DNA of 64,000 nucleotides from an uncultured Pseudanabaenaceae cyanobacterium (GTDB taxonomy: Bacteria > Cyanobacteriota > Cyanobacteriia > Pseudanabaenales > Pseudanabaenaceae): NCBI GenBank assembly GCA_937927915.1, contig CALGKB010000001.1, forward strand, positions 186,001 through 250,000, in the 5' to 3' direction. Under the pieces are notes generated by a model that worked only from the letters and a program-made list of their open reading frames with translations, was not told where the DNA came from and did not search any database. Of this stretch, positions 25,060 through 34,212 are shown piece by piece. Position 1 is the stretch's first letter; each line of letters begins with the position of its first letter. The position numbers and the translations under genes were made by a program.

Positions 25060-27651
25060 GTGACATTACGCTATCTCCTCAGCCTTGTCCTAGTGGTATT
25101 GCCAGCGGGGGCACAGATTATCCCCGATCGGTCTTTGGGCAATGAAACTACCAGAATAATACCTGCCAATTTGGGCAATTTAGTTATCGATCGGATAGAA
25201 GGGGGAGCCTTGCGGGGACAAAATTTGTTCCACAGTTTCCAAGAATTTAATGTCAGTGCGGCACGGGGTGTCTATTTCAGTAGTCCTGCCGGTGTGCAGA
25301 ATATCATTGCTAGAGTAACGGGGGACAACCCATCGCAGATTTTGGGCACTTTAGGAGTATTAGGGAGCAGCAATTTATTCCTATTAAATCCCAAGGGCAT
25401 AGTGTTTGGCGGGGATAGTAAACTAGATATAGGAGGAGCATTTATTGCCGCAACCGGTAGCAGTTTTGTTTTTGACAATAACCAGGTATTTAGCGCTGTC
25501 AATCCCCAGGCTCCGCCCCTCCTGTTGGTGAAAACTCCCCTTGGCGTACAGATGGGAGAGCAGGCAGGGAATATCATTAACCGATCGGTTGCTGTCAGAG
25601 ACAATCCCCCTTTCCCCCTTAGCAATCTGGCAGGACTGCAGGCACATACAATCAATTTCATCGGCGGCAATATAGAAGTGCAGGGAGGAATTACAGCAGG
25701 CAAAATTTCCCTCGCAGCAGTGAGAGAGGGTCTAGTAACCTTTAATCCCGATTTCACTTTAAGCTACAATAGTAACTCCGCACTGGGGAATATTCTACTG
25801 GCAGGGGGGCAAATAGATGGCAGTGGCAACGGAGCAGGCACGATCGCTATTAGGGGCAAGAATATCATTCTGACCAACAGTCAAGTTACTGCTTACACTC
25901 TTGGTACAGTGGATGGAGGAGCCATTACCCTCACAGCCGACAAACTCCAGATCAAGCAGTCTATAATTTCTACTACCACCTTTGGCAGGGGGCGGGGGGG
26001 AGATTTAACGATCGAGGCAAGGGAGTCCCTGGGCATGACAGGGGAAGGTGTAACCAAGTTTCGGTCAGTACTCGATCGGTTGTTCTTCCAGGGAGTAGGC
26101 TTCAATGACCCCACTACACCCCCTCTGCGCCAGCCCCAAGATTTTGGCACCGGCATCCTTGCCCTCAGTTTTAGTACAGGAGATACGGGCAACATTACGG
26201 TGGCTACGCCCCAGCTGACCCTAGACAACGGCAGTTTCCTGTCCACCTTGACCTTTGTAGCGGGGAGAGGAGGCGACCTCAAAATCGTGGCACCAGAGAT
26301 CAGTTTGGACGCAGCGCAACTGAATGCCGAAAGTCTCCTGGATGGCAATTCTGGCAACATTCTCGTACAAACGCAAAACTTCAGCGCCAGTACGGGTGCG
26401 GTAGCAGCTGCTTCTACCTTCGGCAGGGGCAAGGGCGGCAACGTTACGATCGTGGGAGTAGATGGCGTTAGCCCCGCTGACCAGATCAAGTTTGCTGGGT
26501 CAATTCCTGATTCTCCTCTGTTTAGCGGCATCTTTGCCAATACCTTTGTGTCGGGGCAGGGAGGGGCAGTCAACATTTTTGCCAGGGATATCCAACTGAC
26601 AGAGAGGGCATCCATCGCCTCAGTGGCACCCGTAGTACCTGATTTGAATATCAATAGTAGCGGCAACGGCGGCAATATCACCGTGACAGCCCTTAACTCC
26701 ATTACCCTGGATGGCAGCAAGACAGAAATTGGGGCAAGGTCAGCCAACACAGGCAATGCAGGGAAAATCACCGTCACCGCCAAGGAATTAAACATCCGCA
26801 ACGACGCTATGATTGACAGTTCCACCGCCGACATTCGGGCAACAGGTTCCGCTGGGGAAATTCTAATCACCGTTGACACACTGCGGTTAGATAACCAAGG
26901 GCGCATCACCGCCAACACCCGATCGGGCAAAGAAGGGAACATTAACATCAACGCCAAGAGAATTGAACTACGCCGTAATAGCCGCATTTCCACAGACGGT
27001 GGGACTTCCAACGGAGGTAACATCACCATCAACAGCAACATTTTGTTAGCCTTTCCCACCCAAAACAGCGACATCACTGCCAACGCCCGCACCTCCGCTG
27101 GGGGCAGAGTGACCATCAACGCCAGTAACATTTTGGGCTTTACCAATTTGCCGCGGGAACAAATCCGTGACCGCCTATCCCTGACAGAGGCAGAGTTTGC
27201 CGCCTTAGAAACTAACCCCGTCCTCCTGTTACCCAGCAGTGACATTGCCGCTATTTCCCAGGCACAAGCCACCATCGAGGGGACAGTCACCTTTAACACC
27301 TCTGGCTTAAACCCTGCTCAATCGCTGGTGGAATTACCCCAGCAGGTCATTGACCCTAATACTTTAGTGGTGAGTCAAGCCTGCAGTCGGGCGGGACAAA
27401 ACTCCTTTGTGGTGAAGGGGAGGGGGGGCTTACCAGAAAATCCCCAGGATGTCCTGCATTTTAGCCAGTTGACCTACCAATGGTTGCCCTTTATCGACAG
27501 CTCAGCCCCAGAGCCAGCCGTTGGCAAACCTGCCCCCACTACTTTTCCGCCCCTTGCCGATGCCCTGATACGCAACGATCGGGGGGAACTGCAACTAGTT
27601 AGCCACGGGGGGACAACTTTTGCTCCGCTAGCTCAACCCTGTAGGAGATAA
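25060..27651 (+). CDS. TpsA exoprotein with filamentous-haemagglutinin N-terminal domain
   Basis: An 863-residue secreted protein beginning with GTG 25060 and a signal peptide (MTLRYLLSLVLVVLPAGAQI). The TPS domain (about residues 20-270) has LRGQNLFHSFQEFNV and NPKGIVFGG, the secretion-signal motifs. The rest is a right-handed beta-helix of imperfect repeats rich in GGxIxITA and GNITV-type units. The tail resembles that of cyanobacterial S-layer-family exoproteins (LVELPQQVIDPNTLVVSQAC then FVVKGRGGLP), with paired Cys residues. It should be exported through the divergent TpsB. No toxin domain or immunity gene is evident, so an adhesin or surface scaffold is more likely. The next gene starts 5 bases after the stop. 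Confidence 0.9.
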   Translation: MTLRYLLSLVLVVLPAGAQIIPDRSLGNETTRIIPANLGNLVIDRIEGGALRGQNLFHSFQEFNVSAARGVYFSSPAGVQNIIARVTGDNPSQILGTLGVLGSSNLFLLNPKGIVFGGDSKLDIGGAFIAATGSSFVFDNNQVFSAVNPQAPPLLLVKTPLGVQMGEQAGNIINRSVAVRDNPPFPLSNLAGLQAHTINFIGGNIEVQGGITAGKISLAAVREGLVTFNPDFTLSYNSNSALGNILLAGGQIDGSGNGAGTIAIRGKNIILTNSQVTAYTLGTVDGGAITLTADKLQIKQSIISTTTFGRGRGGDLTIEARESLGMTGEGVTKFRSVLDRLFFQGVGFNDPTTPPLRQPQDFGTGILALSFSTGDTGNITVATPQLTLDNGSFLSTLTFVAGRGGDLKIVAPEISLDAAQLNAESLLDGNSGNILVQTQNFSASTGAVAAASTFGRGKGGNVTIVGVDGVSPADQIKFAGSIPDSPLFSGIFANTFVSGQGGAVNIFARDIQLTERASIASVAPVVPDLNINSSGNGGNITVTALNSITLDGSKTEIGARSANTGNAGKITVTAKELNIRNDAMIDSSTADIRATGSAGEILITVDTLRLDNQGRITANTRSGKEGNININAKRIELRRNSRISTDGGTSNGGNITINSNILLAFPTQNSDITANARTSAGGRVTINASNILGFTNLPREQIRDRLSLTEAEFAALETNPVLLLPSSDIAAISQAQATIEGTVTFNTSGLNPAQSLVELPQQVIDPNTLVVSQACSRAGQNSFVVKGRGGLPENPQDVLHFSQLTYQWLPFIDSSAPEPAVGKPAPTTFPPLADALIRNDRGELQLVSHGGTTFAPLAQPCRR

Positions 27652-27656
27652 AGGCG

Positions 27657-30092
27657 ATGCGCTGGATCATCTTAGGCTTACTGACTTGTTGGTTGGTTAT
27701 TTACAGTACTCCCTCCCAAACCCTCTCTCCTAGCCAGTTTGAGCCACTGGATCACAGCAACTCCCTACCAGTTTTGCAACAAAAACTACAGCAATATGAA
27801 CGACAAAACGATCGGGTTAATCAAGGCATCGCCCTCGTCAACCTCGCCATCACCTACCGTCAGCAAGGAGCATGGAATTTGGCAGAAAAGAGTGCAGAAC
27901 AAAGTCTAACCCTCCTGACAGGACAACTCCGCGCCCACGCCCTCAACATCCGTGCCAAGTTGCATTTAGAACGGGGCAATCCCCAGGCAGCCTACGAGCG
28001 GTGGACAGAAGCGGCAACAATTTATCAACAGCAGCAGGACAGAGACAGTTGGTATCGGGTGCAAGCCGATCGGAGTTTAGCGCTGCAAAATTTGGGGTTA
28101 TATCCCCAGTCCTGCGCTCTCCTGTGGGAAACTTTGGACTTACCAGGTAAGTGTCAATATTCTGCGCAAATTCTCTCTGTGTTGGAGCAACAGCATATCC
28201 CCCCATCCGCACTTTCCCTATTAGCCCATTTAGGCAGAGTATTGCAGGTATTGGGAGAATTGGAGGGATCAGAGGCAATTCTCAAGTTGGGCATCAAGAC
28301 AGCTACAAATCTCGGTAGTCCCCCAGAGACCAACTATCTGTGGCTCAACCTGGGCAATACCCTACGGGCTAAGGGAGCAGACCACTACCCCGCCGCATTG
28401 ACTGCCTACCAACGATCGGGCTTACTAGAAGGACAAGTCAACCAAATTAGTCTTTTCATCCAGACCAATGAGCTAGAAAAAGCAAAAAACCTGTGGCAAG
28501 CAATCTCCTATCGGGTCATAGATAGTAGCATTACTAGCAAAATCAACTTTGCCCGCAGTGGCATTCAATTAGCGGTAAAATACCAAGAACTCATACCAGA
28601 ATTACAGCGGTTACTAACAGTTACTCTCCAGGAAGCCAAGACCCTCAATCATCCCCGTTTCATTGCCCATACCCTCTTACTGCAAGCAAACTTAGCAGAA
28701 CAAAACCAAGACTGGCAACAGGCAAAGACACTCAATGAATTAGCCCTAAAAACTATTACTGCCCCCGATGTCACCTATCTACTTTTTGCCCAAAGAGGCA
28801 GAATCGCCCAAAAAACTGGTCACATAGAACAAGCCATTGCCGAATACAGCGCTGCTATCCAAGCCCTATCCCAACTGCGCCAAGACCTCGTTAATCTCAA
28901 TACCGATGTACAATACAACTTCCGAGAAGGCGTAGAACCCATTTATCGAGAACTAGTATCTTTACTGTTGAAAAACGATCGTCCCTCCCAAGCCCAACTA
29001 AGGCAAGCTAGGGAAGTTATGGAGTCTCTACAAATTGCTGAGTTGGATAACTTTTTTCGCGATGCCTGTGCTGACACCAAGCCAACAAATATCGATGCCA
29101 TTGATAGTAAGGCAGCTATTTTTTACCCGATTGTGTTACCAGACCGCCTCGAAATTATCGTCGCCATTGCTAAACAGCCCCTCTTCCACACAAGAATTTC
29201 TATCCCCCGTTCAACTCTACGGCAAACTATCCAAGCTGCCCGCAACAGTCTCAGATTAACTGCTTTGCCAGAAGAGAGAATTGCCCCTACTTCTAAGCTC
29301 TATGATTGGTTGATTCGTCCGACAGAAACCCTCCTGCAACAATATCAGATTGAAACCCTAGTTTTTGTCCCCGATGATAGCCTGCGCAATTTGCCCTTTA
29401 GCATCTTGTGGGATGGCTCCCAGTATCTCCTACAAAAATATAACCTCGCCCTAGTTCCTAGTCTGCAATTACTGTCACCGCAACCGATCGGGCAACAAAA
29501 ACTGCAGGTAACAGCGGCAGGACTAACTGCGGCACGGCAAGGCTTTCCCCCTCTGCCTGCTGTGGGAGAAGAAATACAGAACATTGCACAAATATTACCC
29601 ACAAATATAATTCTCAATCAGGAATTCACTACAGGTGCCCTGGGGGCAAAGATAGCAACTAATGCCACCCCCATTGTGCATTTAGCAACCCATGGACAAT
29701 TTAGTTCTGACATCAATTCTACGTTTCTATTGACCTGGGACGATCGGATACAAGTATCAGAATTAGGCTCTATTTTAGGTAGCCGTCCAGATAGTCCTAT
29801 AGAATTGTTAGTCCTCAGTGCCTGTGAAACCGCCGCTGGTGACGATCGGGCAAACCTGGGTATAGCCGGCTTCGCCATCCGATCGGGGGCAAGAAGTACG
29901 ATCGCTAGTCTCTGGGCAGCCTTCGATGATTCAACCGCAATCCTAATGGCAAACTTTTACCAAGAACTCGCCAAACGAGGCACAAGTAAAGCGCAAGCCT
30001 TGCGCAATGCCCAAATCAAGCTTCTAAGGCATGAAACCTTTTCCCACCCCTACTACTGGGCACCATTTTTGTTATTGGGAAATTGGCAGTAG
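27657..30092 (+). CDS. Exported TPR-CHAT protein (caspase-like protease)
   Basis: An 811-residue protein with a signal peptide (MRWIILGLLTCWLVIYSTPS), a long array of TPR helices (about residues 40-440), a helical linker and a C-terminal CHAT domain (about 530-811). The CHAT domain has His679 in HLATHGQF and Cys723 in LSACETA, the expected caspase/separase-like dyad, so the peptidase is probably active. Its target is unknown. ATG 27657 is preceded by TAGGAGATAAAGGCG that overlaps the end of tpsA, so the two are translationally coupled. CHAT proteases are activated by partner proteins in several bacterial systems; an extracytoplasmic one tied to a TPS system is an inference here. Confidence 0.88.
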   Translation: MRWIILGLLTCWLVIYSTPSQTLSPSQFEPLDHSNSLPVLQQKLQQYERQNDRVNQGIALVNLAITYRQQGAWNLAEKSAEQSLTLLTGQLRAHALNIRAKLHLERGNPQAAYERWTEAATIYQQQQDRDSWYRVQADRSLALQNLGLYPQSCALLWETLDLPGKCQYSAQILSVLEQQHIPPSALSLLAHLGRVLQVLGELEGSEAILKLGIKTATNLGSPPETNYLWLNLGNTLRAKGADHYPAALTAYQRSGLLEGQVNQISLFIQTNELEKAKNLWQAISYRVIDSSITSKINFARSGIQLAVKYQELIPELQRLLTVTLQEAKTLNHPRFIAHTLLLQANLAEQNQDWQQAKTLNELALKTITAPDVTYLLFAQRGRIAQKTGHIEQAIAEYSAAIQALSQLRQDLVNLNTDVQYNFREGVEPIYRELVSLLLKNDRPSQAQLRQAREVMESLQIAELDNFFRDACADTKPTNIDAIDSKAAIFYPIVLPDRLEIIVAIAKQPLFHTRISIPRSTLRQTIQAARNSLRLTALPEERIAPTSKLYDWLIRPTETLLQQYQIETLVFVPDDSLRNLPFSILWDGSQYLLQKYNLALVPSLQLLSPQPIGQQKLQVTAAGLTAARQGFPPLPAVGEEIQNIAQILPTNIILNQEFTTGALGAKIATNATPIVHLATHGQFSSDINSTFLLTWDDRIQVSELGSILGSRPDSPIELLVLSACETAAGDDRANLGIAGFAIRSGARSTIASLWAAFDDSTAILMANFYQELAKRGTSKAQALRNAQIKLLRHETFSHPYYWAPFLLLGNWQ

Positions 30093-30183
30093 GAAAACTT
30101 TGTATTGCTAAATTTAGCTTTGACAGAGGGAGCCTTTTGTGGTTAAATTAAAATTATAAGAGACCTTATGGGTAGGGGGGATT

Positions 30184-30648
30184 ATGAAAAAGCTAACTGC
30201 CTGGGCAGTGGGATTACTAGCGGGGACTAGTATTTATTGTGCTGGGGCAGGGGCGGAGAAGATCAACACCGCTCTACTGTTTCAACCACGGCAAAGCAGC
30301 AAACCCTCGCGCACGATGGGAGGAGCCACTCGCAACATTGAACGCTGCGGTAAGAACCCTACGGTTAGTTTTGTTGGCATCCGCGAAGACAGACCGACCA
30401 TAGCATGGCGTTTGGCATCGCACACTGCTCCCCAGGCGGAGGTAGCCCTATTTGACCAGAATGGCAAAGCAGTCTATCAGACTACTATCCCCCTTCTACC
30501 TACTCTGCAGGAAGTGGCAGTCACATTGCCCCCGCATCTGGCAGGGAATCAGGAATACAGGTGGGTATTCTCCCTAGTCTGTCGTCCTCAAGAGCGGCTG
30601 CAAGACCAAACCATTGTGGGTTGGATTGAGTATGTACCTGTAAATTGA
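30184..30648 (+). CDS. DUF928 protein, exported
   Basis: A 154-residue protein with signal peptide MKKLTAWAVGLLAGTSIYCAGAGA. Features shared with DUF928 are the cysteine in IERCGKNP, a middle strand section with VALFDQNGKAVYQT, LPPHLAGNQEYRWVFSLVC and the final VGWIEYVPVN. It looks like a small beta-sandwich exported to the periplasm or surface. Function is unknown. It lies between the CHAT and CHASE2 genes; its stop TGA overlaps the TTG that probably starts the next gene. Length is shorter than many relatives, which often reach 200 or more residues. Confidence 0.72.
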   Translation: MKKLTAWAVGLLAGTSIYCAGAGAEKINTALLFQPRQSSKPSRTMGGATRNIERCGKNPTVSFVGIREDRPTIAWRLASHTAPQAEVALFDQNGKAVYQTTIPLLPTLQEVAVTLPPHLAGNQEYRWVFSLVCRPQERLQDQTIVGWIEYVPVN

Positions 30649-32846
30649 TACTCCGTCGCCCGAGAGGGCAGGGCTGCAAAGGCGGATTTATTTTGGGTGA
30701 CCTGAAGTTGAATCTTCCCTGGTCAGGGCAGAAGCTCTCTACACTTAGGGGAATTTTCTTCATCACTATCTTTTGCAATCTCATTATAGGACTCGCTCGC
30801 TCCCAGGGAGTACTACAAAGGTTAGAACTGTTAGTATTTGATGTTTTTGTCCAGGTTCGTCCCCTAGAAAAACGCCAACCCCGTATTGTCTTAGTGACAG
30901 TCTCGGAGTCAGACATTCAAAAATTAGAGAAATGGCTTCTGGCAGATGCCAAGTTAGCCCAACTGTTACAAAACGTCGCCAAACAAAAGCCAAGGGCGAT
31001 CGGTTTGGACATCTATCGCGATTTGCCAGTCCCCCCCGGCACAGAAACCCTAGAAAGAATCTACCGATCGTTGCCGCAGTTGATTACCATTCAAAAGGTA
31101 GCAGGCACCCAAGTGCCACCGCCTCCCGTCATGGCGGCCTTAGGACAGACAGGGGCTAATGATTTGGTAATTGACCAAGACGGCAAAGTAAGACGTTTTC
31201 TATTGTCTTTAAGGGATGAAAAGGGAGAGATCATTTTATCTTTGGGATTGCGCCTAGCACTGATTTATTTAGCAGAAGAGGGGATTATTCCTACCTCAGT
31301 AGGAGAGGACATTATTTTAGGTAAAGCCAGAATTAAGCCAATTACCCCCAATTCAGGTAGCTACATCCAACAAGATACAGGCGGATTTCAGATTTTAGCC
31401 AACTACGGTAGACTTTATCCTGATTATCCCCGCATTGCCATAACCGATGCCCTAGAAGATAGAATCCCCCTTGGGATTATGACAGACAAAATTGTTTTGA
31501 TTGGCGCGACGGCTGCCAGTTTAGGAGACCGTTTTCAGACCCCCCTCATTTACGAAGCAGATGACTTACCTGGTACACCAGGGGTGGAAATCCATGCTGC
31601 TGTAGTAGAACAACTTTTAAGTAGCGCTTTGGAAGGAAGACCCCTACTTCAATTTTGGTCTGATAGGGTGGAAATACTGTGGATAGTCTTCTGGGGGATG
31701 CTGGGAGGAATCCTAGCCTGGAGCTATGACAAAGGCAAAACAACGATTGGTCTTGCAGTCTTGGGAATAGTTGTTTTAGTGACCAGCAGTTATATCCTAT
31801 TTATTTTCGGTGTTTGGATTCCTGTTGTTCCACCTTTCTTAGCTTATCTTCTGACGTTTGGTGTGGATTTGGCTTACATTTTATGGCAAAACCTTTCCTA
31901 CTCTGAAAGACAACTGGCTGAGTATGCTCTTGCCTTGGAAGAAAAAGTAAAAGAGAGAACTAAAGAACTAGAATCGAAAAATATCCAACTGCAAGAAGCG
32001 CAATTAGAACTAACAGAGAGCTTCGATCGTTTAGCTACTGCCACCAAGGAAATTGGTGACCTCAATCAGAAACTGCAGTCAGAAAATCTAAGAATGAAGT
32101 ATGAATTAGATGTGGCAGGGAAAATACAGGCAATGATATTACCTAAAGCCGATTTGGCAGAACTAAGGGATTTAGATATAGCCGGGTTTATGCAACCAGC
32201 CACTGAAGTCGGCGGCGATTACTATGACATAATTTTTTTACCCGATCGGGTACGAATTGCTATTGGCGATGTCACTGGTCACGGTTTAGAAAGCGGAGTT
32301 GTGATGTTGATGTTACAAACTGCCATTGCCACTATGAGCGAGTTTTCCCCCTTACCTCCTACACAGGTTTTAGCCATAACCAATCGTGTTTTACTCCATA
32401 ATCTCGCTCGCATGAACTCTGATAAAAGCCTTAGTTTGACTATTGTCGATGTAAAAGAGGATACTTTAGTCATCACTGGTCAACATGAAGAGGTGATTAT
32501 CGTAAGGCAGGAGGGCACGATCGAGCGGATCAATACCGATGAGTTGGGGTTTCCTGTGGGACTGGTTGATGACATAGAGACTTTTCTCAATTCCTTAGAA
32601 GTAAATATCGCCCCTGGAGATGTGGTTGTCTTATTTACAGATGGTGTCACAGAAGCAGCTAACCCCCAAAATGAACTCTATGGCATCGATCGGTTATGTC
32701 AGATTGTTTATGACAATAGAGAAAAATCTGCCAAAGACATATGTCTTTTAGTAACAGAAGACGTTCTTAAATTTATAGCAGACACGGTAGTATATGACGA
32801 TATTACACTAGTGGTGATTAAAAAGAAGGACAACTGCAATAATTAA
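30645..32846 (+). CDS. CHASE2 sensor with SpoIIE-type PP2C phosphatase output
   Basis: A 733-residue membrane protein. An N-terminal hydrophobic anchor (GIFFITIFCNLIIGLARS) precedes a CHASE2 extracytoplasmic sensor domain (about residues 60-330). Three closely spaced membrane helices follow (about 345-410), then a coiled coil (about 415-480) and a SpoIIE-like PP2C domain (about 490-733). The metal-binding acidic residues are all present: EVGGDYYDI, IGDVTGHGLESG, LFTDGVTEAAN and YDDITLVVI. So it senses something outside and dephosphorylates a Ser/Thr phosphoprotein inside, probably an anti-anti-sigma-type protein. No such partner is nearby. TTG 30645 overlaps the DUF928 stop; no ATG suits as a start, so the exact N-terminus is uncertain. 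Confidence 0.85.
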   Translation: MILRRPRGQGCKGGFILGDLKLNLPWSGQKLSTLRGIFFITIFCNLIIGLARSQGVLQRLELLVFDVFVQVRPLEKRQPRIVLVTVSESDIQKLEKWLLADAKLAQLLQNVAKQKPRAIGLDIYRDLPVPPGTETLERIYRSLPQLITIQKVAGTQVPPPPVMAALGQTGANDLVIDQDGKVRRFLLSLRDEKGEIILSLGLRLALIYLAEEGIIPTSVGEDIILGKARIKPITPNSGSYIQQDTGGFQILANYGRLYPDYPRIAITDALEDRIPLGIMTDKIVLIGATAASLGDRFQTPLIYEADDLPGTPGVEIHAAVVEQLLSSALEGRPLLQFWSDRVEILWIVFWGMLGGILAWSYDKGKTTIGLAVLGIVVLVTSSYILFIFGVWIPVVPPFLAYLLTFGVDLAYILWQNLSYSERQLAEYALALEEKVKERTKELESKNIQLQEAQLELTESFDRLATATKEIGDLNQKLQSENLRMKYELDVAGKIQAMILPKADLAELRDLDIAGFMQPATEVGGDYYDIIFLPDRVRIAIGDVTGHGLESGVVMLMLQTAIATMSEFSPLPPTQVLAITNRVLLHNLARMNSDKSLSLTIVDVKEDTLVITGQHEEVIIVRQEGTIERINTDELGFPVGLVDDIETFLNSLEVNIAPGDVVVLFTDGVTEAANPQNELYGIDRLCQIVYDNREKSAKDICLLVTEDVLKFIADTVVYDDITLVVIKKKDNCNN

Positions 32847-33045
32847 CTCAATCATCCGATTGCTGGCTTAGTGGATATAACGGTTCTTTTCGATTGATGC
32901 CTTATTCTGGTGGTTTGACAGCAAATCAATCAGGACTGCGTTTTTCCTTCTCTACTCTCATATCTGGATTGGAGTTATAAATACAGCAATTTGCCACTTA
33001 ATGTGATATAATTAAAATCCTATAAGCCCTAGAACTAGGAAAAAC

Positions 33046-33120
33046 ATGAAAACTTACTGCGTCGACTTCACAGAAAAGGTCATTGCAGCTTACCACAATA
33101 AGGAAGACTTCCAAAGATAG
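33046..33120 (+). mobile_element. IS630-like transposase N-terminal fragment
   Basis: A 24-codon stub MKTYCVDFTEKVIAAYHNKE with a TAG soon after, preceded by AGGAAAAAC. It resembles the first helix of IS630/Tc1-type transposases (MKxYSVDLRxKIIxAY). The rest of the gene is not present in any frame immediately downstream, so it is a relic. Confidence 0.45.
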
Positions 33121-33219
33121 TTGGTGCAGAGCAGAAGTGTTGAATGTCAGGAAAGAGGTAGAAAAAAGGAGCCAGAAATGGTATCCTAGCTCTGAGAAAT
33201 AGCAAACAAACTTAAGTTT

Positions 33220-33851
33220 ATGTTAAAACAACTGCGGCAACTTATCAAGCCCTTGCTAAAACTTCTACCCCAAAATGATTATCCTGTTTTGCATTATCAA
33301 CTCTTTGTCCTCCTCTGAATACACTGCATTTTAGATGCAAAAGTTTTTACAATGGGGGGCTTATTCTTTCTCTCAAATCATCTCGGCTTTAAGGTGAATA
33401 TATTTACCTTTTCTAAAGCCTGTAAGCATCGTAGTACTGAACCATTTGAACACATTTTAAGAGAGTTGTAACATCGCCTGCAAAGACAAAACTACGGAGA
33501 GTTTAAGCATTTATTTCCCCTGGATTCTGCTATCATAACTTTAACAAGTAAACTATTTTGGCAACAGCAAGTATACCGAGTAAAACTATCCCTTGGCTTT
33601 GATATAAATGCAGGTAATATTGGTGATGAGATAATTATGACCAAAAAATTGGTAGCCTTGTCATCGAAATGATACCAGAGGATGCGGTTAGCAGCATGGA
33701 TAGAGGTTTTGCTTCTTGGAAATTAATTGATGAAATGTGCAACAGAAACACATTGTTTATTGTACCGATTAGAAATAACATGCAACTCAATCCAGACAAT
33801 CCTAATGTACGGGCGGTTCAATTGTTTAATAAAACAGATAGAAATAGGTAG
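33220..33851 (+). pseudogene. IS4-family transposase, degraded
   Basis: Fragments of one transposase lie in order on the plus strand but are broken by stops and frame changes. They are MLKQLRQLIKPLLKLLPQND (to TGA 33318), then FKHLFPLDSAIITLTSKLFW followed by VKLSLGFDINAGNIGD (about 33500-33630), then EDAVSSMDRGFASWKLIDEM up to about 33851. The block PxDSxxITLTSKLxW and the later MDRGFASW are IS4-type DDE transposase landmarks, covering a catalytic Asp region each. The coding sequence is long dead and its C-terminal part is missing. Confidence 0.65.
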
Positions 33852-34212
33852 GCATTGTACTTTAATGCAAATCTTGGGGGTTGAGCCTCTGGTAGGTTAA
33901 ATCCAACCTTTAATGTTAAGTTTTGTTGCAAAGATTCAACGCTTTTGGGTTGCAAGCACATTATATGTCCACACACGAACCGCTGCTTTTGTAGTTCCAA
34001 TTGTTTGGAGTACAAGAAAAGGACAACAAACCGTGCTGCAAAAGGATCAGTTTACTCATTTCAGGATGATTATTTCTAGTGGTGGATGCTTACTAGACAT
34101 GATGGATTTACTCCACTCAACTGTGATCAAAATGTTTCTGTCCGTAGTTGTAAGACTTTGTTGTTGATCTATGCTAAGTTCAGCCACAGTAAGTTACTCT
34201 GTATGTTGCCCT

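Larger units (their letters stand above)
32847..34212. other. Decayed mobile-element region, no intact gene
   Basis: About 1.37 kb between the CHASE2 gene and a methyltransferase. It is clearly more AT-rich than the rest of the window. It holds an IS630-like N-terminal fragment (33046-33120) and a broken IS4-like transposase (33220-33851). After 33,860 lies a further stretch (to 34,170) with weak traces on both strands that I cannot assign. I saw no terminal inverted repeats or target-site duplication. The first 200 bases after the CHASE2 stop contain nothing recognisable. Confidence 0.7.

Noticed and set aside
25893-27299. Long open frame (468 codons) on the minus strand inside tpsA
   Set aside because: It is antisense to a beta-helix gene with strong repeat and codon bias, has no family similarity or ribosome site, and the plus frame is clearly the real gene.
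25060-27651. TpsA as a CDI-type toxin
   Set aside because: No pretoxin or toxin domain, no VENN-like motif and no small immunity gene downstream; the end is of the S-layer-family exoprotein type.
33913-34167. 84-codon plus-strand frame in the IS debris
   Set aside because: No family resemblance, no ribosome site, and it sits in AT-rich relic sequence; treated as part of the debris.
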